A stretch of DNA of 64,000 nucleotides from Plasmopara viticola (taxonomy: Eukaryota; Oomycota; Peronosporomycetes; Peronosporales; Peronosporaceae). The notes beneath the pieces are model-generated. The model searched no databases and was not told the origin of the DNA. It saw only the letters and a list, made by a program, of their open reading frames with translations. This document shows, in pieces, positions 23,946 to 34,339 of the stretch. Position 1 is the first letter of the stretch. Each line of letters starts with the position of its first letter. The DNA lies in NCBI GenBank assembly GCA_001695595.3, contig MBPM02000045.1, positions 496,001-560,000 of the forward strand, in the 5' to 3' direction. Position numbers and translations under genes: made by a program.

Positions 23946-25940
23946 TGACCGATCGTTCAACATATCTTCCTGCACGCCTCCTTTGCGCAAGGTAAAACTT
24001 GATTAATTTTAGATCATTTTGGAGTATTTTCTACGCATTCAAAGATAGACTAACCACCTAAATCATTGCAAAGGATCCACAATTAATCGACACATATCCA
24101 CAATCGTCGGATGCCAAGTCTACGCTGCACAAAAACTTGCTGCTACTATGGGCCTTGGGAGCATGCATTTTCAGTCCTTCTTGACACCAAGCAAGAGAAA
24201 CGCGTCACGGCTTATGAGACTTACGAATAGAATTTATGTTCTAGGGGCATAAATTAAGTCGCCACGGCGAAAGCACCTACTATGAAGTCCAAGCCAATGA
24301 AGCATAAGCTGTTTTTAACCGCAAATGAGAAGGAAGACAAGGCCTTTATTTTGTAACGAGGTAAATGAGAGAGTCGGAAGGCGGCCTTGATCACGGATGA
24401 CCACATGTGTATGATCTTCGCACACTCTTACCTAAGAGGCCGGTCTGAACCCTCTCATTAAACTCTTCTAGTGGCCAGGAGGTACACAAGGGGTCGTTTT
24501 AAGACGATCTTTTATTCGGCTATCTTGAGCTTTCAGCTTTTTTCCGTAAGAAAGATAAACACGAGTTCTATAAAACATTTTTTAAACTAAACGAGTTGAC
24601 GATCTCCAAAACCAAGGCTTCAATTCCTGAAAAAACAAAAGTTTGTATGCTTATGGGCGGCTTATTGGTAGACCGGCCTCGCACTCAGCTCTATATGGTG
24701 CGAAAATCAATGATGAGAGATCGCTATCAAAAAGAGCAAAGCCACAGACAGACTTGCTCCTTCGAATAACGTAGACAAGCACTTCCTCGTCTTGCAGAAC
24801 TGCGGATACATTCCAAGGATCGTTCGTGTCTCGAGTTATGCAACAGCCGCTGCTCTGGCTACAGCAAGCAAGAGCATATTAGTGCCTGTCCCTAACGGAC
24901 AAACAAATAGAGCCTTAAGCTTATCCGATGGCTTTGTAGGGTCGCTGTCAGAATATCCGCCTCAAATCCAGTAAAATGATGGTCTCCTGTAGGCGTGATG
25001 CGCCCAACTAAGGAAAAAGAGAGATGTTATGATGTGCGTAAGGCATATACTAAAAATTAAGAATTTAAGTTTGACAGCTTTTTGAAGAAGACACAAGCAG
25101 CGTAAAGCTACTAATTCTAACGCACATATACGAGATTATAAAATACCATTGTGAGTCATGGTAGGTTTGCGTGCCAATAACATTGCGGCAAACAAAACAG
25201 ATTGCCCAATGTTCTTGGAGTGATCCTCAGAAAAGTCAGTTTCGATTTGACTGGATAATTCTATACATTATTTTAATCAAATAAATCTGGCTATCAAGTA
25301 CTGAAAGCTCCAAATGTACGAAGGTATTTTTTGTCTTTGACATGGACAAGTATGATTTGCGCGTGTGCATGCCATGTTTGAATAAGCACGAGCCCTTAAC
25401 TGATTAACGAGCCAAGGCCATGGTACTAGCTGTCCGGTTTCTGAAATACAGGCTTAGTGGTTATTTCTTCGCTCCTGTTGTATGCACAGCTTCTTCGAAG
25501 AAAGGCAAAACAGTTGCACGCCCGAAGTATATATGGGAGGTGTCGGTGGTGCAAATGTTTTTTACGGTAGACGTAATGACGTCTTTGAAGTCTTTTTTGC
25601 GGGCGGCTAAGTTTTGCTGGCAGAACTGAATACCTAAAGACGCTGGTGATGATATTAAAGTGCAGGTAGCATAGCCACAGGTAGGGTACAATATAACACC
25701 ACTTACTGTGGGTAGCAAAGCGCTCCAAGCCGAAAGCATAGGTCCGCAACATCAATTATAGTACAATGTCACAGCTGGCTACGAAGAACGTGTACCATAG
25801 CCCCGCTAGAACATGAAAGAGATGCATTCCAAAATCAATTTTTGGCTGGCATGAATGACCTTGTAGTTGACAACATTCGGACCATCACTCTCAATTAAGG
25901 AAAAGAGAGCCGCTAACTGGCCTCTCTCCTTAATGCAGTA
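23946..25940 (+). mobile_element. Decayed Ty3/Gypsy-like body, unit 3 (5' part only)
   Basis: It matches the first third of the unit-1 body, from the TCTTCCTGCACGCCTCC block (near 23964) to the AAAGCGCTCCAAGCCGAAAGC block (near 25720). The RNase H, integrase and later blocks are absent, so this unit lost roughly 6 kb by deletion. All frames are broken. Confidence 0.5.
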
Positions 25941-25971
25941 CCCCAAAGCTATATTAATGTAATGTAATGTA

Positions 25972-26526
25972 TTACGTTATCGCGTTGCCAAGGTATGCAC
26001 GTGCTAGGCTCAGTCTGGCTAGTCCACGGCATAGAGTGGTGTCCGCATACGTCGAGTCTCGTTCGGCGGGCAGTGCATCCAGCACCGAGGTCAAATGGGT
26101 CTTCCATTTCTTTCGGTCTTGTGCAAGGGTACGTACCACTTCGAGGTCTTGTGCTGTACGGAGTCGAAAGCCGGAGCCACGGGAAACAAGATTGTGGTCG
26201 AGTGTCGAGGGGAGCGTGGTGCGGGGACGTCCGCGCCATTTTGCTGCGGTGGAGAAGAAGTAGGCACGCATCTGGAGGTCAGCTGGAATGTCGGGATAGC
26301 GGCAAAGTACATGGCCAAACAGGCGCCAGCGAGCTTGTGTCAGTCGTAGTCTCAGCGGCCGCTCATCACAGAGGTCGTAGAGTCTTGCATTCGAAATGGG
26401 TCGGGGGTAGCGATAGCCAAGAGCGTAGCGAAGCTGGCGGCGATGAAAACTCTCGAGGCCGTGGAGCTCTGACTTGGTAAGAGCCCAGTTGTACAGCAGA
26501 ATCGGTAGAACGTAGGTGTTGTACAA
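25972..26526 (-). pseudogene. LINE ORF2 C-terminal fragment (downstream of the RT core)
   Basis: The 184-codon ORF starts YNTYVLPILLYNWALT and continues with SFHRRQLRYALGYRYP and LTQARWRLFGHVLCRYP. This is the typical thumb and post-RT segment of LINE ORF2 proteins (LLYGxExW, then HRRxLRxxLG, then RWxxFGHVxR). No YADD or other catalytic RT motif is present. Homology extends upstream of the ATG into the frame beginning EAKTEVTEIRRH, up to the deletion junction. It is a fragment of a transposon protein, not a host gene. Confidence 0.8.
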
Positions 26527-26656
26527 TCGAATGCGTGTCTTGGGTGAGATGAACGTGGGGCGGAGCCAGACGAACCAGAGGCGGTGGAGCGCGAGGGTGG
26601 CCAGGGACTTGCGTCGGGATAGATTTTTAATATCGCCGAGGAGTGTTCCGAGCTTC

Positions 26657-26911
26657 TTAGTGTGGTGCCAAATTTCTTCTCGGGATCGGGCGTGTCGAGT
26701 GGCGCCCGACGGGTTGCAGTGGCGGCGGATTTCGGTGACTTCGGTCTTGGCTTCGATTTTTTTTTTTCAGGGTTAGAAGGAAGTCATCAATGCGGTGCTC
26801 ACCTCTATCGTAGATCTTGGTTTCGCGGAGGCCAAGGATATCGACGCGGTAGCGCCGGAGATCTTCGGGGAGTGTTACGTGCTTCTTGCGCTTCGAACCT
26901 AGAGAATTCAC
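26657..26911 (-). pseudogene. LINE endonuclease (EEP) N-terminal fragment
   Basis: A frame starting with GTG reads VNSLGSKRKKHVTLPEDLRR and then VDILGLRETKI. This is the N-terminus of LINE apurinic-type endonucleases, whose usual pattern is N-x-N-S-L and ILGLQETK with the catalytic glutamate in the ET pair. It stops after DDFLLTL at the A-rich deletion junction, and the remaining codons are out of phase with the fused downstream region. It has no catalytic His and is non-functional. Confidence 0.75.
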
Positions 26912-27119
26912 ATTAAAGGAGCCAATCCGGATGCGGTTGGCGCGATTAAGGGCGTGGAAGGGGGTTTGGCCTGGTGCTGGAGACCGTCGCGTCGAGGGTG
27001 AGACTCGTTAGAGACCTGCAGATGCCCGAGAGCACCTGCCCGAAGCGCGCGAGCATTAAGCCCCCGCGCTTGGAAGGAGGGCGTCACCCCAACCTTTTCC
27101 GAAAACCAAAGCTATATTA

Positions 27120-27589
27120 TTGATATATAATTGGCTGGATAGACGATGTCGAAATTGCAGACAGACGTTAGACGGTGCAATGAACCTGCTGATATCAACT
27201 TTAATGCCGATGAGGCTCGCACAGCCAATGCAGAGATCAACCTTGATGCTCTGGGTACAGCCAATGATTAAGGACACGCTGTTTGGTCTCCTTTACTTAG
27301 TTGAGCTGCTCGTCTATGTCAATCTAAATATTGGAAATCCGCTCCTTAGAACAATGATCTTCTGTCGCAATCGTTATGAACTTATCAGCTTCCATACTTG
27401 CAAATTTGCAAGCTCTTTTTGCATTGCGAATGTTCAATGTAATGATATCGTTGAAGCAGTTCTATTTACTCTTGGCGCTTTTGCTCCAACATAGCCTCCC
27501 GTCGATTCTATTTTAACGGCATATTTCTATCTCTATATCGCAAAAAACATTACGTAGATACGGAAATCGCGAGAAATGTACTTATTTTT
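27120..27589. other. Stretch with no recognised gene
   Basis: A 124-codon plus-strand ORF (27120-27494) and an overlapping minus-strand frame exist. Neither shows a recognisable domain, and the plus one begins right at the LINE target-site duplication. I cannot assign a function. Confidence 0.3.
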
Positions 27590-28220
27590 CAGCAAGTAAC
27601 CCACATACCAATAGCGGCTGCCAGACCGGAGTTCAAAACTTTGTAGGAAGTCCACCCCAGCTATGTTTACCAAGCTGGTAAATCAACAACTTCCTATGCC
27701 AATAACTGCTCAAATTGCATGTAGCGTAATCTTCTGATGCATTATGTGAGGAGAAACCTGACGCGATTGCAGTAACATACTTGGCACTTCATGTTCTATA
27801 TCATCTCCATGCAACGAGTGATGCTTCCAATCATGGACATTTAGTGATTTAATGGTCATGTCGTCACGTCAACGCTTGTGGCCTTCGCTGCGCCGAAACT
27901 TCGCTCTTTCCCGGTGAAAAAAGGCCGACGTTGCTGTATTGCTGAGATTAGCAGCTTTTACACGCTATTTTTTTGGCGAACTTATGTAATGCAGTTTTAG
28001 AAGGATTCGATGTCGTCTCATGCGAAGAAATCAAAATCATGACACGATAGACAAACTCAGACATTAATCATCAAGCCTAAGCACCGGTAATTAGCAGACG
28101 TACCATATCGTAACTAGATGGATTTGTTTGTTGTAGCTTCCATCCTTTCCGAGAAAGAAGTTGCCGTTGCTGCCAATATATCGAGCTCACGGCGAAAAAA
28201 ATTCCAGTACAGCGAGCAAT
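27590..28220 (-). pseudogene. Relic of the PDZ-repeat gene (second copy, 5' part only)
   Basis: Blocks at 27600-27765, 27880-28060 and 28135-28220 match 58930-59100, 59225-59380 and 59440-59520 of the larger copy in the same order and orientation. The shared blocks include CTCAAATTGCATGTAGCGTA against the CTCATATTGCATGTAGCGTA of the larger copy. The frame has stops, no PDZ repeat is left, and the 3' part is missing. It sits directly 3' of E4, so the gene is part of the ancestral duplicated neighbourhood. Confidence 0.55.
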
Positions 28221-28447
28221 ACAAGTATTTGCATCTTATGTTGAAGACGATGATCGCGCGATAGTATCTACTCTGCGTCGAACACGTTCACGAATTCCAC
28301 GCTTAACCGACCGGTGGTGTGGTGTTGGTTTTAGGCACTACCGTAATACAGCGTGTGTATTATACTAGTCGTCATCTCTCGGGCTGCCTGGCTCGCGACG
28401 TACGTAGTATATGACTTTCGACTACTCCCGATTTTCTTCGGAAATGC
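28221..28447. other. Conserved E4 3' flank
   Basis: The ACTAGTCGTCATCTCTCGGG and GCTGCCTGGCTCGCGACGTA blocks (28366-28405) match those 3' of E2, E3, E5 and E6. On the minus strand this was probably part of a longer ancestral C-terminus or 3' UTR, because E5 still reads through it. Confidence 0.5.
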
Positions 28448-29977
28448 TTATCGCACTCGAAAAACCTTCTTTTTTCTTTCTCTATGCACTCTGTCAAGAA
28501 GCAATTCGGAATTACGGTAGTTTTTCTTCACAACTCGCGAAATGATAACCTCTGGATCCGTGCGATGGCGTTCAACAGCATACCAATACCAGACACTCAA
28601 CGCCGGGTGCGTACAAAGCTTGTCGCCAGCGTTATGGAGTTGAAGACGTTGAAAAACAGCATCCTCGTCAAGAGCCTCCATTTGCCATTTATCGAAGAGT
28701 GCCTTTCGCACCCTACGAAGACGAGCTGCCATGTTTGGGTCCTTCGTCTTTAAGACTAACATGCTCGCTAATTGTTCCATGGTCAATTGACTTAGCAAGG
28801 CTTCAAGTAGTTCAGCATCTTCGGTATGATGTCGCGATTCAAACGCAAACCATGTCTCTAATAGTGGACTCTCCACAATGTCCTCAGCTTCCATTTCTGC
28901 CACTTTGAGCCCAAGAATGTCGAGCACATCGCTTGCCGTCTTTTTTTCCTCCTCCCAGTACCTAAACAGCTTTTCTAATTCGCCTGTGGCAAAAGTACGC
29001 GTGCTTTCATCTTTCTGCGTTGCCGTAATGACGGTAGCAAGGGCTTTCTCCTTTACGTCACGCTCTTTCCACAAGCCTTCCACCAAGTCTTTCACCAAAT
29101 GCTCGTAATCGGCAGTCCCTGACCACCGTTCGGCGAAGGAAAGCCAGATGCTGGTTGCTGCAGCATCTTCAGCGTTATAATAGTTAAAAAAAGCCAAGAG
29201 TGAAGTTTCTGCCAATCCCTTGAAAACGTTGTGATACATCGCGTCCATCATCTTGTTACCGATGCTTCCTTCGCGTAGATCAACATTCGAAGCCCCAAGC
29301 ATTTTAGCCAAGCGAGCAAAGCTATATTTCTCCTTCAGCAAACGATACAATTTATCGAAAACTATTTGGTCGTTGGATCCATCTTTTCGTGGAAGCTGAC
29401 GAGCAAACGAGACATATGTCTCCAAGAGCGGGTTCTTGGATACGCTGCCCTTGTCGGTATCAAGTTTCAAGGCACGAAAGACATCAACCTTTTCCTTGTT
29501 CGCTATCCAATCCTGTATCTGAAGGTCGTAATAGTGTTTGGCTACGGCTTTCGTCTTTGAGTACGCTAGGGCTTCAAGTATTAACGAAGCCAGCTCATAG
29601 TCGTCAAAGTGTTTCTTTAGCTCGCGGAATAAGGCCCTATAAGCCTTCGCAGGATTTTTATAGGCGCCAAAGACACGACTAGCCCACATTTGATACTGCT
29701 CACTTGCGAACAAATCTCCCGCCGCAGATCTCACGTGTGCCTCCTCGAAAAAGTTGCCGATCAGTTTCTCTTTGTCAAGAAAGAGCCTCAAACCCAGACT
29801 CAATTTCTCCAATCGCAATGCAGCCTCTGCGATGAACGTATCCAAGAACCTTTCCTCAAAGATGTCAGTTTGAGTATCTTCTGCTGCTGACAAGCTCCTC
29901 ATGTGACTTTGGGCTCGGGCATCCACCGCTACTATGGCCTTAGTACTTGCCACGAGTGTGAAAGCCGATAGCAACAT
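28448..29977 (-). CDS. LWY-type secreted effector E4 (509 aa from an internal Met)
   Basis: The frame is open and carries a signal-peptide core (MLLSAFTLVASTKA), HMRSLS (R27-S30), EER at 41-43 and all four LWY modules (for example SPLLETWFAFESRHH and HPALSVWYWYAVERH). The family ATG at 30008 is out of frame because of a 1-nt insertion just after it, so the best start is the Met that is residue 11 in E1, E2 and E5. The frame is also open upstream to a 598-codon version, which would bury the signal peptide and is unlikely. The C-terminus is altered: a 1-nt shift in a run of A replaces the usual last residues with KKKVFRVR. Probably still secreted, if translation starts internally. Confidence 0.8.
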   Translation of the reverse strand: MLLSAFTLVASTKAIVAVDARAQSHMRSLSAAEDTQTDIFEERFLDTFIAEAALRLEKLSLGLRLFLDKEKLIGNFFEEAHVRSAAGDLFASEQYQMWASRVFGAYKNPAKAYRALFRELKKHFDDYELASLILEALAYSKTKAVAKHYYDLQIQDWIANKEKVDVFRALKLDTDKGSVSKNPLLETYVSFARQLPRKDGSNDQIVFDKLYRLLKEKYSFARLAKMLGASNVDLREGSIGNKMMDAMYHNVFKGLAETSLLAFFNYYNAEDAAATSIWLSFAERWSGTADYEHLVKDLVEGLWKERDVKEKALATVITATQKDESTRTFATGELEKLFRYWEEEKKTASDVLDILGLKVAEMEAEDIVESPLLETWFAFESRHHTEDAELLEALLSQLTMEQLASMLVLKTKDPNMAARLRRVRKALFDKWQMEALDEDAVFQRLQLHNAGDKLCTHPALSVWYWYAVERHRTDPEVIISRVVKKNYRNSELLLDRVHRERKKKVFRVR

Positions 29978-30008
29978 AAATTGGCGCAGAATTTTCAGGC
30001 TTGAGCAT
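29943..30008 (-). other. Short upstream ORF created from the ancestral E4 start
   Basis: The family ATG (30006-30008) now opens a 21-codon frame ending at TAA (29943-29945), which overlaps the likely E4 start at 29977. The start context is unchanged from the other copies. It could lower E4 translation by capturing ribosomes. This is inferred from sequence only. Confidence 0.5.
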
Positions 30009-30022
30009 TGCTTTAAAAGGAC

Positions 30023-30039
30023 AAGTTGATTAATGACAA
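30023..30039 (-). promoter_or_regulatory. Conserved initiator-like element upstream of E4
   Basis: On the minus strand it reads TTGTCATTAATCAACTT, nearly identical to the E1 and E5 elements, 15 nt upstream of the ancestral ATG. Confidence 0.4.
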
Positions 30040-31560
30040 GTTGCGGAGGGACATTTGCGACATTCGAAGCTATACGGTGTAAAAGACCATTGGCTGAGTT
30101 CGAAGTCCCTCTTACCACGAGATTAATTTTTTTAAATATATTTGAGTAAAGCGCGATTAATTTAAGTAGCGCAATTATATGTGCAAGCATTGCCCACATT
30201 TTTAAATAGCACAATGGATATGATGAAATTTTTAAACTTTCCAATTTTTGCTTTGAGTGGAAGCTAGTATGAAAGATGACGAGACCTTTTGGAACTACAA
30301 TGATGATTGAGTGCGTACTGTCTGATGTACTGTATCGTGTGATACAATAAGCTGTTGAGCTATCAGATGGAATCTATCCAGAGCATATTAAACAATTTGC
30401 TTTGGTATCTTTCTGCGACTTCAATCTACAAATCTGAGATGTATCCAGTTTCAAATGCTGTACAATAAGGCAAGTACAGCAAATACTTTCCTCACATTAT
30501 AGCGTGTCAGAACTGATCAGAGTGTCTCTCAGGCATCATAAAAAAAGCAGTGCCAATGTGTACTGCATTTGTAACCCGTGTTTCATTAGAACACGGAAGT
30601 GTCAGGGTTCGTGACTGCACAGTCGTCAGACTTCTCCTATAACCCCACTGAATTTTTCCTTTTAGTAATGTTCGAGCGCGAAATTGTCGGGTTTAACGCT
30701 GCTGACAAACTCTAAGTTTACAATGATAGATTAAAATCAGATAGCTTGCCAAGAGAAAATTTCCATATCAAGAAATTAATGCTGAAGAGGTGGCAAAAGT
30801 CGCTGCAAATTGAAATCATCAAGAAATTTCGGGAGCGAATCAAGAGACGAGCTCCTCAGCGTGCTGAGCATTGTGCATTTAGAACCATTGTATACATGTT
30901 GTGAGCGGAGCGAACAGTGATAATGCCGACGCGGCGCAACTGCTGACCAAATTTTTATTCTAGCTCAAAACGTAATTGGAGTGATAGAACTTTATTGACA
31001 GTCTTAAGAAGCGCGTTTATCGCTACAGGCTACAAGTCGTTTTGACTCTGCTGTCTGTCATAATAATTGAATAGACACATGACGTCTTCGCATCGCAGCT
31101 TGCACGGCAACAGCAACACGCAATTATTTTCCTTGCATGAGGCATACATAGCCACGGTGTTATGGTACTATCGGTCGCGCAGGTCAAATATAATACAAGC
31201 GCTAAATGTAATGCCAGATTTTATCGACCGCTGTCAGTATTCTGTCGCAAATAATTGCAGCACGTAGGTAGAGTCGTTTGCGGCAACACGCCGCGTAGCC
31301 TTTTTGGTGCGGCTGCTACAGAAAAATCCCGTTGGATACGGCATTCTTGATTTCAAACCGCCAGTATGAGACAAAAAACAAAGAGCGTTATACCATAAAG
31401 CCGAGCATAAGAAACTCGACACGCAATTGATTGGTATATACACCGATTTACATATCCAAGATCGTCGTTTATCAAAAAGTATATTTTAGACCACATTTAA
31501 AAAAAACTTTAATAAATTGTACAATTTTTAATCTTTTTACCAAGAGTAGTGAACAATTGT
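30040..31560. repeat. Effector 5' flank, unit 4
   Basis: Shared flank blocks occur in order (CTATCCAGAGCATATTA near 30372, ATGCTGTACAATAAG near 30459, AATGCTGAAGAGGTGGCAAA near 30778, GCATGAGGCATACATAGCC near 31135). No genes recognised. Confidence 0.55.
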
Positions 31561-33778
31561 TAATTAAACATCTTCCAGCAAGTCTCATCTGTGCACGGTG
31601 TCGCATGATGATTGTACATTGTAATTAATCCTACACCTACGCAGGTGAATCAATTTACTGAACCCTGCAATGGATTCGAGTAAATTAAACATCTACCAAC
31701 AGTTGTCGGCATGATGCGCTGCTCGGAAGACTTGCTAGCTTCTATGGGCCTAGGAAGGCGGGCGGACCTGCAGTCATACTCACCACCAAGCAGCTGGAAC
31801 GTGTCACGGCCGTCAAGCTCTTCGAGCAAAATGGTGTTCTAGCAGACCAATGAAGCTAAAGCTTTTCATTGTCAAAAGAATTCTAGGATGGAACCTTCTT
31901 TTTTGTATAAAGGGTAAAAAAATGTCTTTAGGCGCGTGTGCGTGACATTCGCACTCTCTCACCTAAAAGGTCGGTCTAAAATCGAGGCATTTACCTTTAG
32001 AAACACAATACCAAACGGTTTCGTAACTCGGGAGCTTACAAAAGAGCAGAAATGAAAAATATTTCGTCCGAGTAGCTTGAACATTAGCAGCATTTCCGCT
32101 ACCGTAATTGCAAGCAAAGTCGGCGCAAGCTCCATAAATTTATTCAAGAGCCAAAAGAGACGAAGGCTTTCAAGCGCCACTTTTGACCAAAACTAAGGTT
32201 GGCGTGCTCATGGACGGCTTAAAGGTAGACCAGCCTAGCACTTAGCTCTAAAGAGTGCAGAAAGCAACAACAAGCGATTGATTCCAAGATAAAAGTCACA
32301 GTCAAGCTTGCTCTTTTGAGGACCGCGAAACGGTTGCCCTCGTCGTACAAACCGCAGTGTAGAGATCGGTCCTAACCAGTGGACTTCGGTAGTTTCGAGT
32401 AAAGCAAAGGTCGCTTCTTTGGCTGCGATAAGCAAGGATCAAAAAGACGTCTGGCTCATTCAAGGGCTATGAAGGGTCACTGTCGGAAACTTCGCCCTCA
32501 GTGCAGTGAAGTGCTGGTCATCAGTAGGGGCGCGGCACTTACTAGAAAGTGATCGAATTCACATGATGTGGGCAAGATTGATACACACCATAGGCAGTTA
32601 GCTTTTAAGCGTTCGACAGCTTCTACAAAAATACAATCAGTATAAAACGGCTGGTTGTATGCACACGTGTACGAGATCATATAATGCCATTCCAAGTTTT
32701 GGTAGATTGCAAACCTTTGGGTGCCAGCAAAGGATTGCTGTCAGCAAGAATTCCTAATTGGCCGTAGAGGGAGTCGTAGAAGAAAGTCAGTTTCGGTTTG
32801 TCTGGGTGATGGGACGCCTTCAAACATACCTCGAGCTAAGAAAGGCCTGGCTATAAATCGTTAGAATTTCGATAGTATAAAATTTTGCTCGTCTTTGACA
32901 CGGACAAGCACGACTTGGCCCTGTGCATGCCATGGACGAGCTTCAAATATTTTATGGGGCAAGGCTATGAGTACCAGCTGCCCAATCCCATGCGACAGGG
33001 CTTAAGTGTGTTTCGTTCTCGACACTGCTGAAGTACTATTTGTAGATTAAAGACTTAGGCAGTTACACGCCCAAAGTCAATATGGATAGTAACAGAGGTG
33101 CTACTTTTTTTCAGGGGTGAATGTGACGACGTCTTTAAAGGTATTTCTCAGCAAATAATGAGTTCCGTTGGTAGCACTGGTTACCAAAGACGCTTTCAAT
33201 ATCGCTGTAAATGCAGGTAGCATAGCTTCATAACATAGCACCACCACTTGTGGGTAGCAAGGTACTTCAAGTCGAAAGCACAGGTCCGCAACGCAAAGCA
33301 GCACAGGTCTTCAGGTAAATAATGAAATTCTCAGAGGAGAAAGTACATAGCTTCACTAGAACATTATAAAGATGCGATTCGAGCTTGATTTCTGGCTGTC
33401 ACGAACGTCCTCGTAATTGACAATGAGACGTTAACCACAATGATAGATTTTGTCGTATCGCGGCAGGTTCGCCTCAGTGTACGGCACTGTCTTATATTCT
33501 GAAGCTACCGAGCCTCGAGTCTTTATAGCTGCTGAGCTGTTGGCCAAACTAACCTCCGTGAACTATTTCAGAGACAGTATTTACTAAAGTGAAAATGTAA
33601 GAATTCAAATGCATACTTCGATTTAGACAAAGATGTATTGCTCGATTTTATTGGCAGGGCACAGTGCGGCTTAAAGTATACATTTTGAATGGTCTCAAGG
33701 ATGTGCTATGCCATTTTCGAGGTGTGAGGTCCAGAGGAGTAAAATACAAGCTTAACCTTAGGCAAGCCATGTAGCACT

Positions 33779-34339
33779 GTGTCACCAAAAAAAAGCCATT
33801 GCCGTAAGAACAACGTGAGATTACATTTTTTTTTGCCAATTCAAATTTCTAACGAGGCAGAAGTAAGCCGCAATAAAAATTATGTCTTACTCTTGGAACC
33901 GAACAAAAATGTTCTTTACGAAAAGCTCCAATTAAATGACTCAGGTGTAGATGCAACCAGGTGCAACAGCTTATTGCTTAGAAAAGTGCAAGTTCAGAAA
34001 TTGGGTAAATTCACTAAAAAATTTAAGAATAGGGGCCAAGAAGGAAATGAGTGTGTGAACGACAGATCACACACGGCTCTAAAAGTACCTGCAACAGGAT
34101 ATTGGCGACAGCAACCCCGGTCCGCACGCATGTCATTTTAACCAATGGAAGGTGACACGAAGTTGGAGAAAATATTATGTGATACGATAAAAGTCCAACA
34201 CATTCAAAGTAAGTCTTGCATGTATATAATCAGCCAGGAAATCGCGATAATCAATGGATTTGGTTTGAGTTCTTCCGTTTCGTCGCCCCACATCACTTCA
34301 AGAGACGGCACTAACCTAAGTTATAAAAGCACAGTGTAA
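33779..34339 (+). other. Unassigned open frames inside the unit-4 repeat
   Basis: Up to about 33830 the sequence matches the ends of the corresponding blocks near 4900 and 63990, and then it diverges. It holds a 120-codon Lys/Arg-rich frame (33779-34141) and a 64-codon frame (34145-34339). No domain is recognised and no ends of a transposon could be found by eye. It may be an insertion or simply a region lost in the other units. Confidence 0.3.

Larger units (their letters stand above)
25943..27119 (-). mobile_element. Internally deleted LINE with 14-bp target-site duplication
   Basis: The element body is 25957-27105 on the minus strand, flanked by identical CCAAAGCTATATTA at 25943-25956 and 27106-27119. 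Its 5' end is the GTTTTCGGAAAAGG sequence and its 3' end carries short ATTAC-type repeats. It keeps the start of an AP-type endonuclease ORF (26657-26911) and the region C-terminal to the reverse-transcriptase core (25972-26526). The catalytic reverse transcriptase is missing, and the join lies at the A-rich tract 26757-26767. It is therefore non-autonomous. The perfect duplication suggests a fairly recent insertion. Confidence 0.85.

Noticed and set aside
25995..26480. 161-codon plus-strand ORF
   Set aside because: Antisense shadow of the GC-rich LINE ORF2 fragment; the protein has no features.
28448..30244. 598-codon reading of E4 with an 89-residue N-terminal extension
   Set aside because: The extension is translated 5' flank that is non-coding in the paralogues and would bury the signal peptide.
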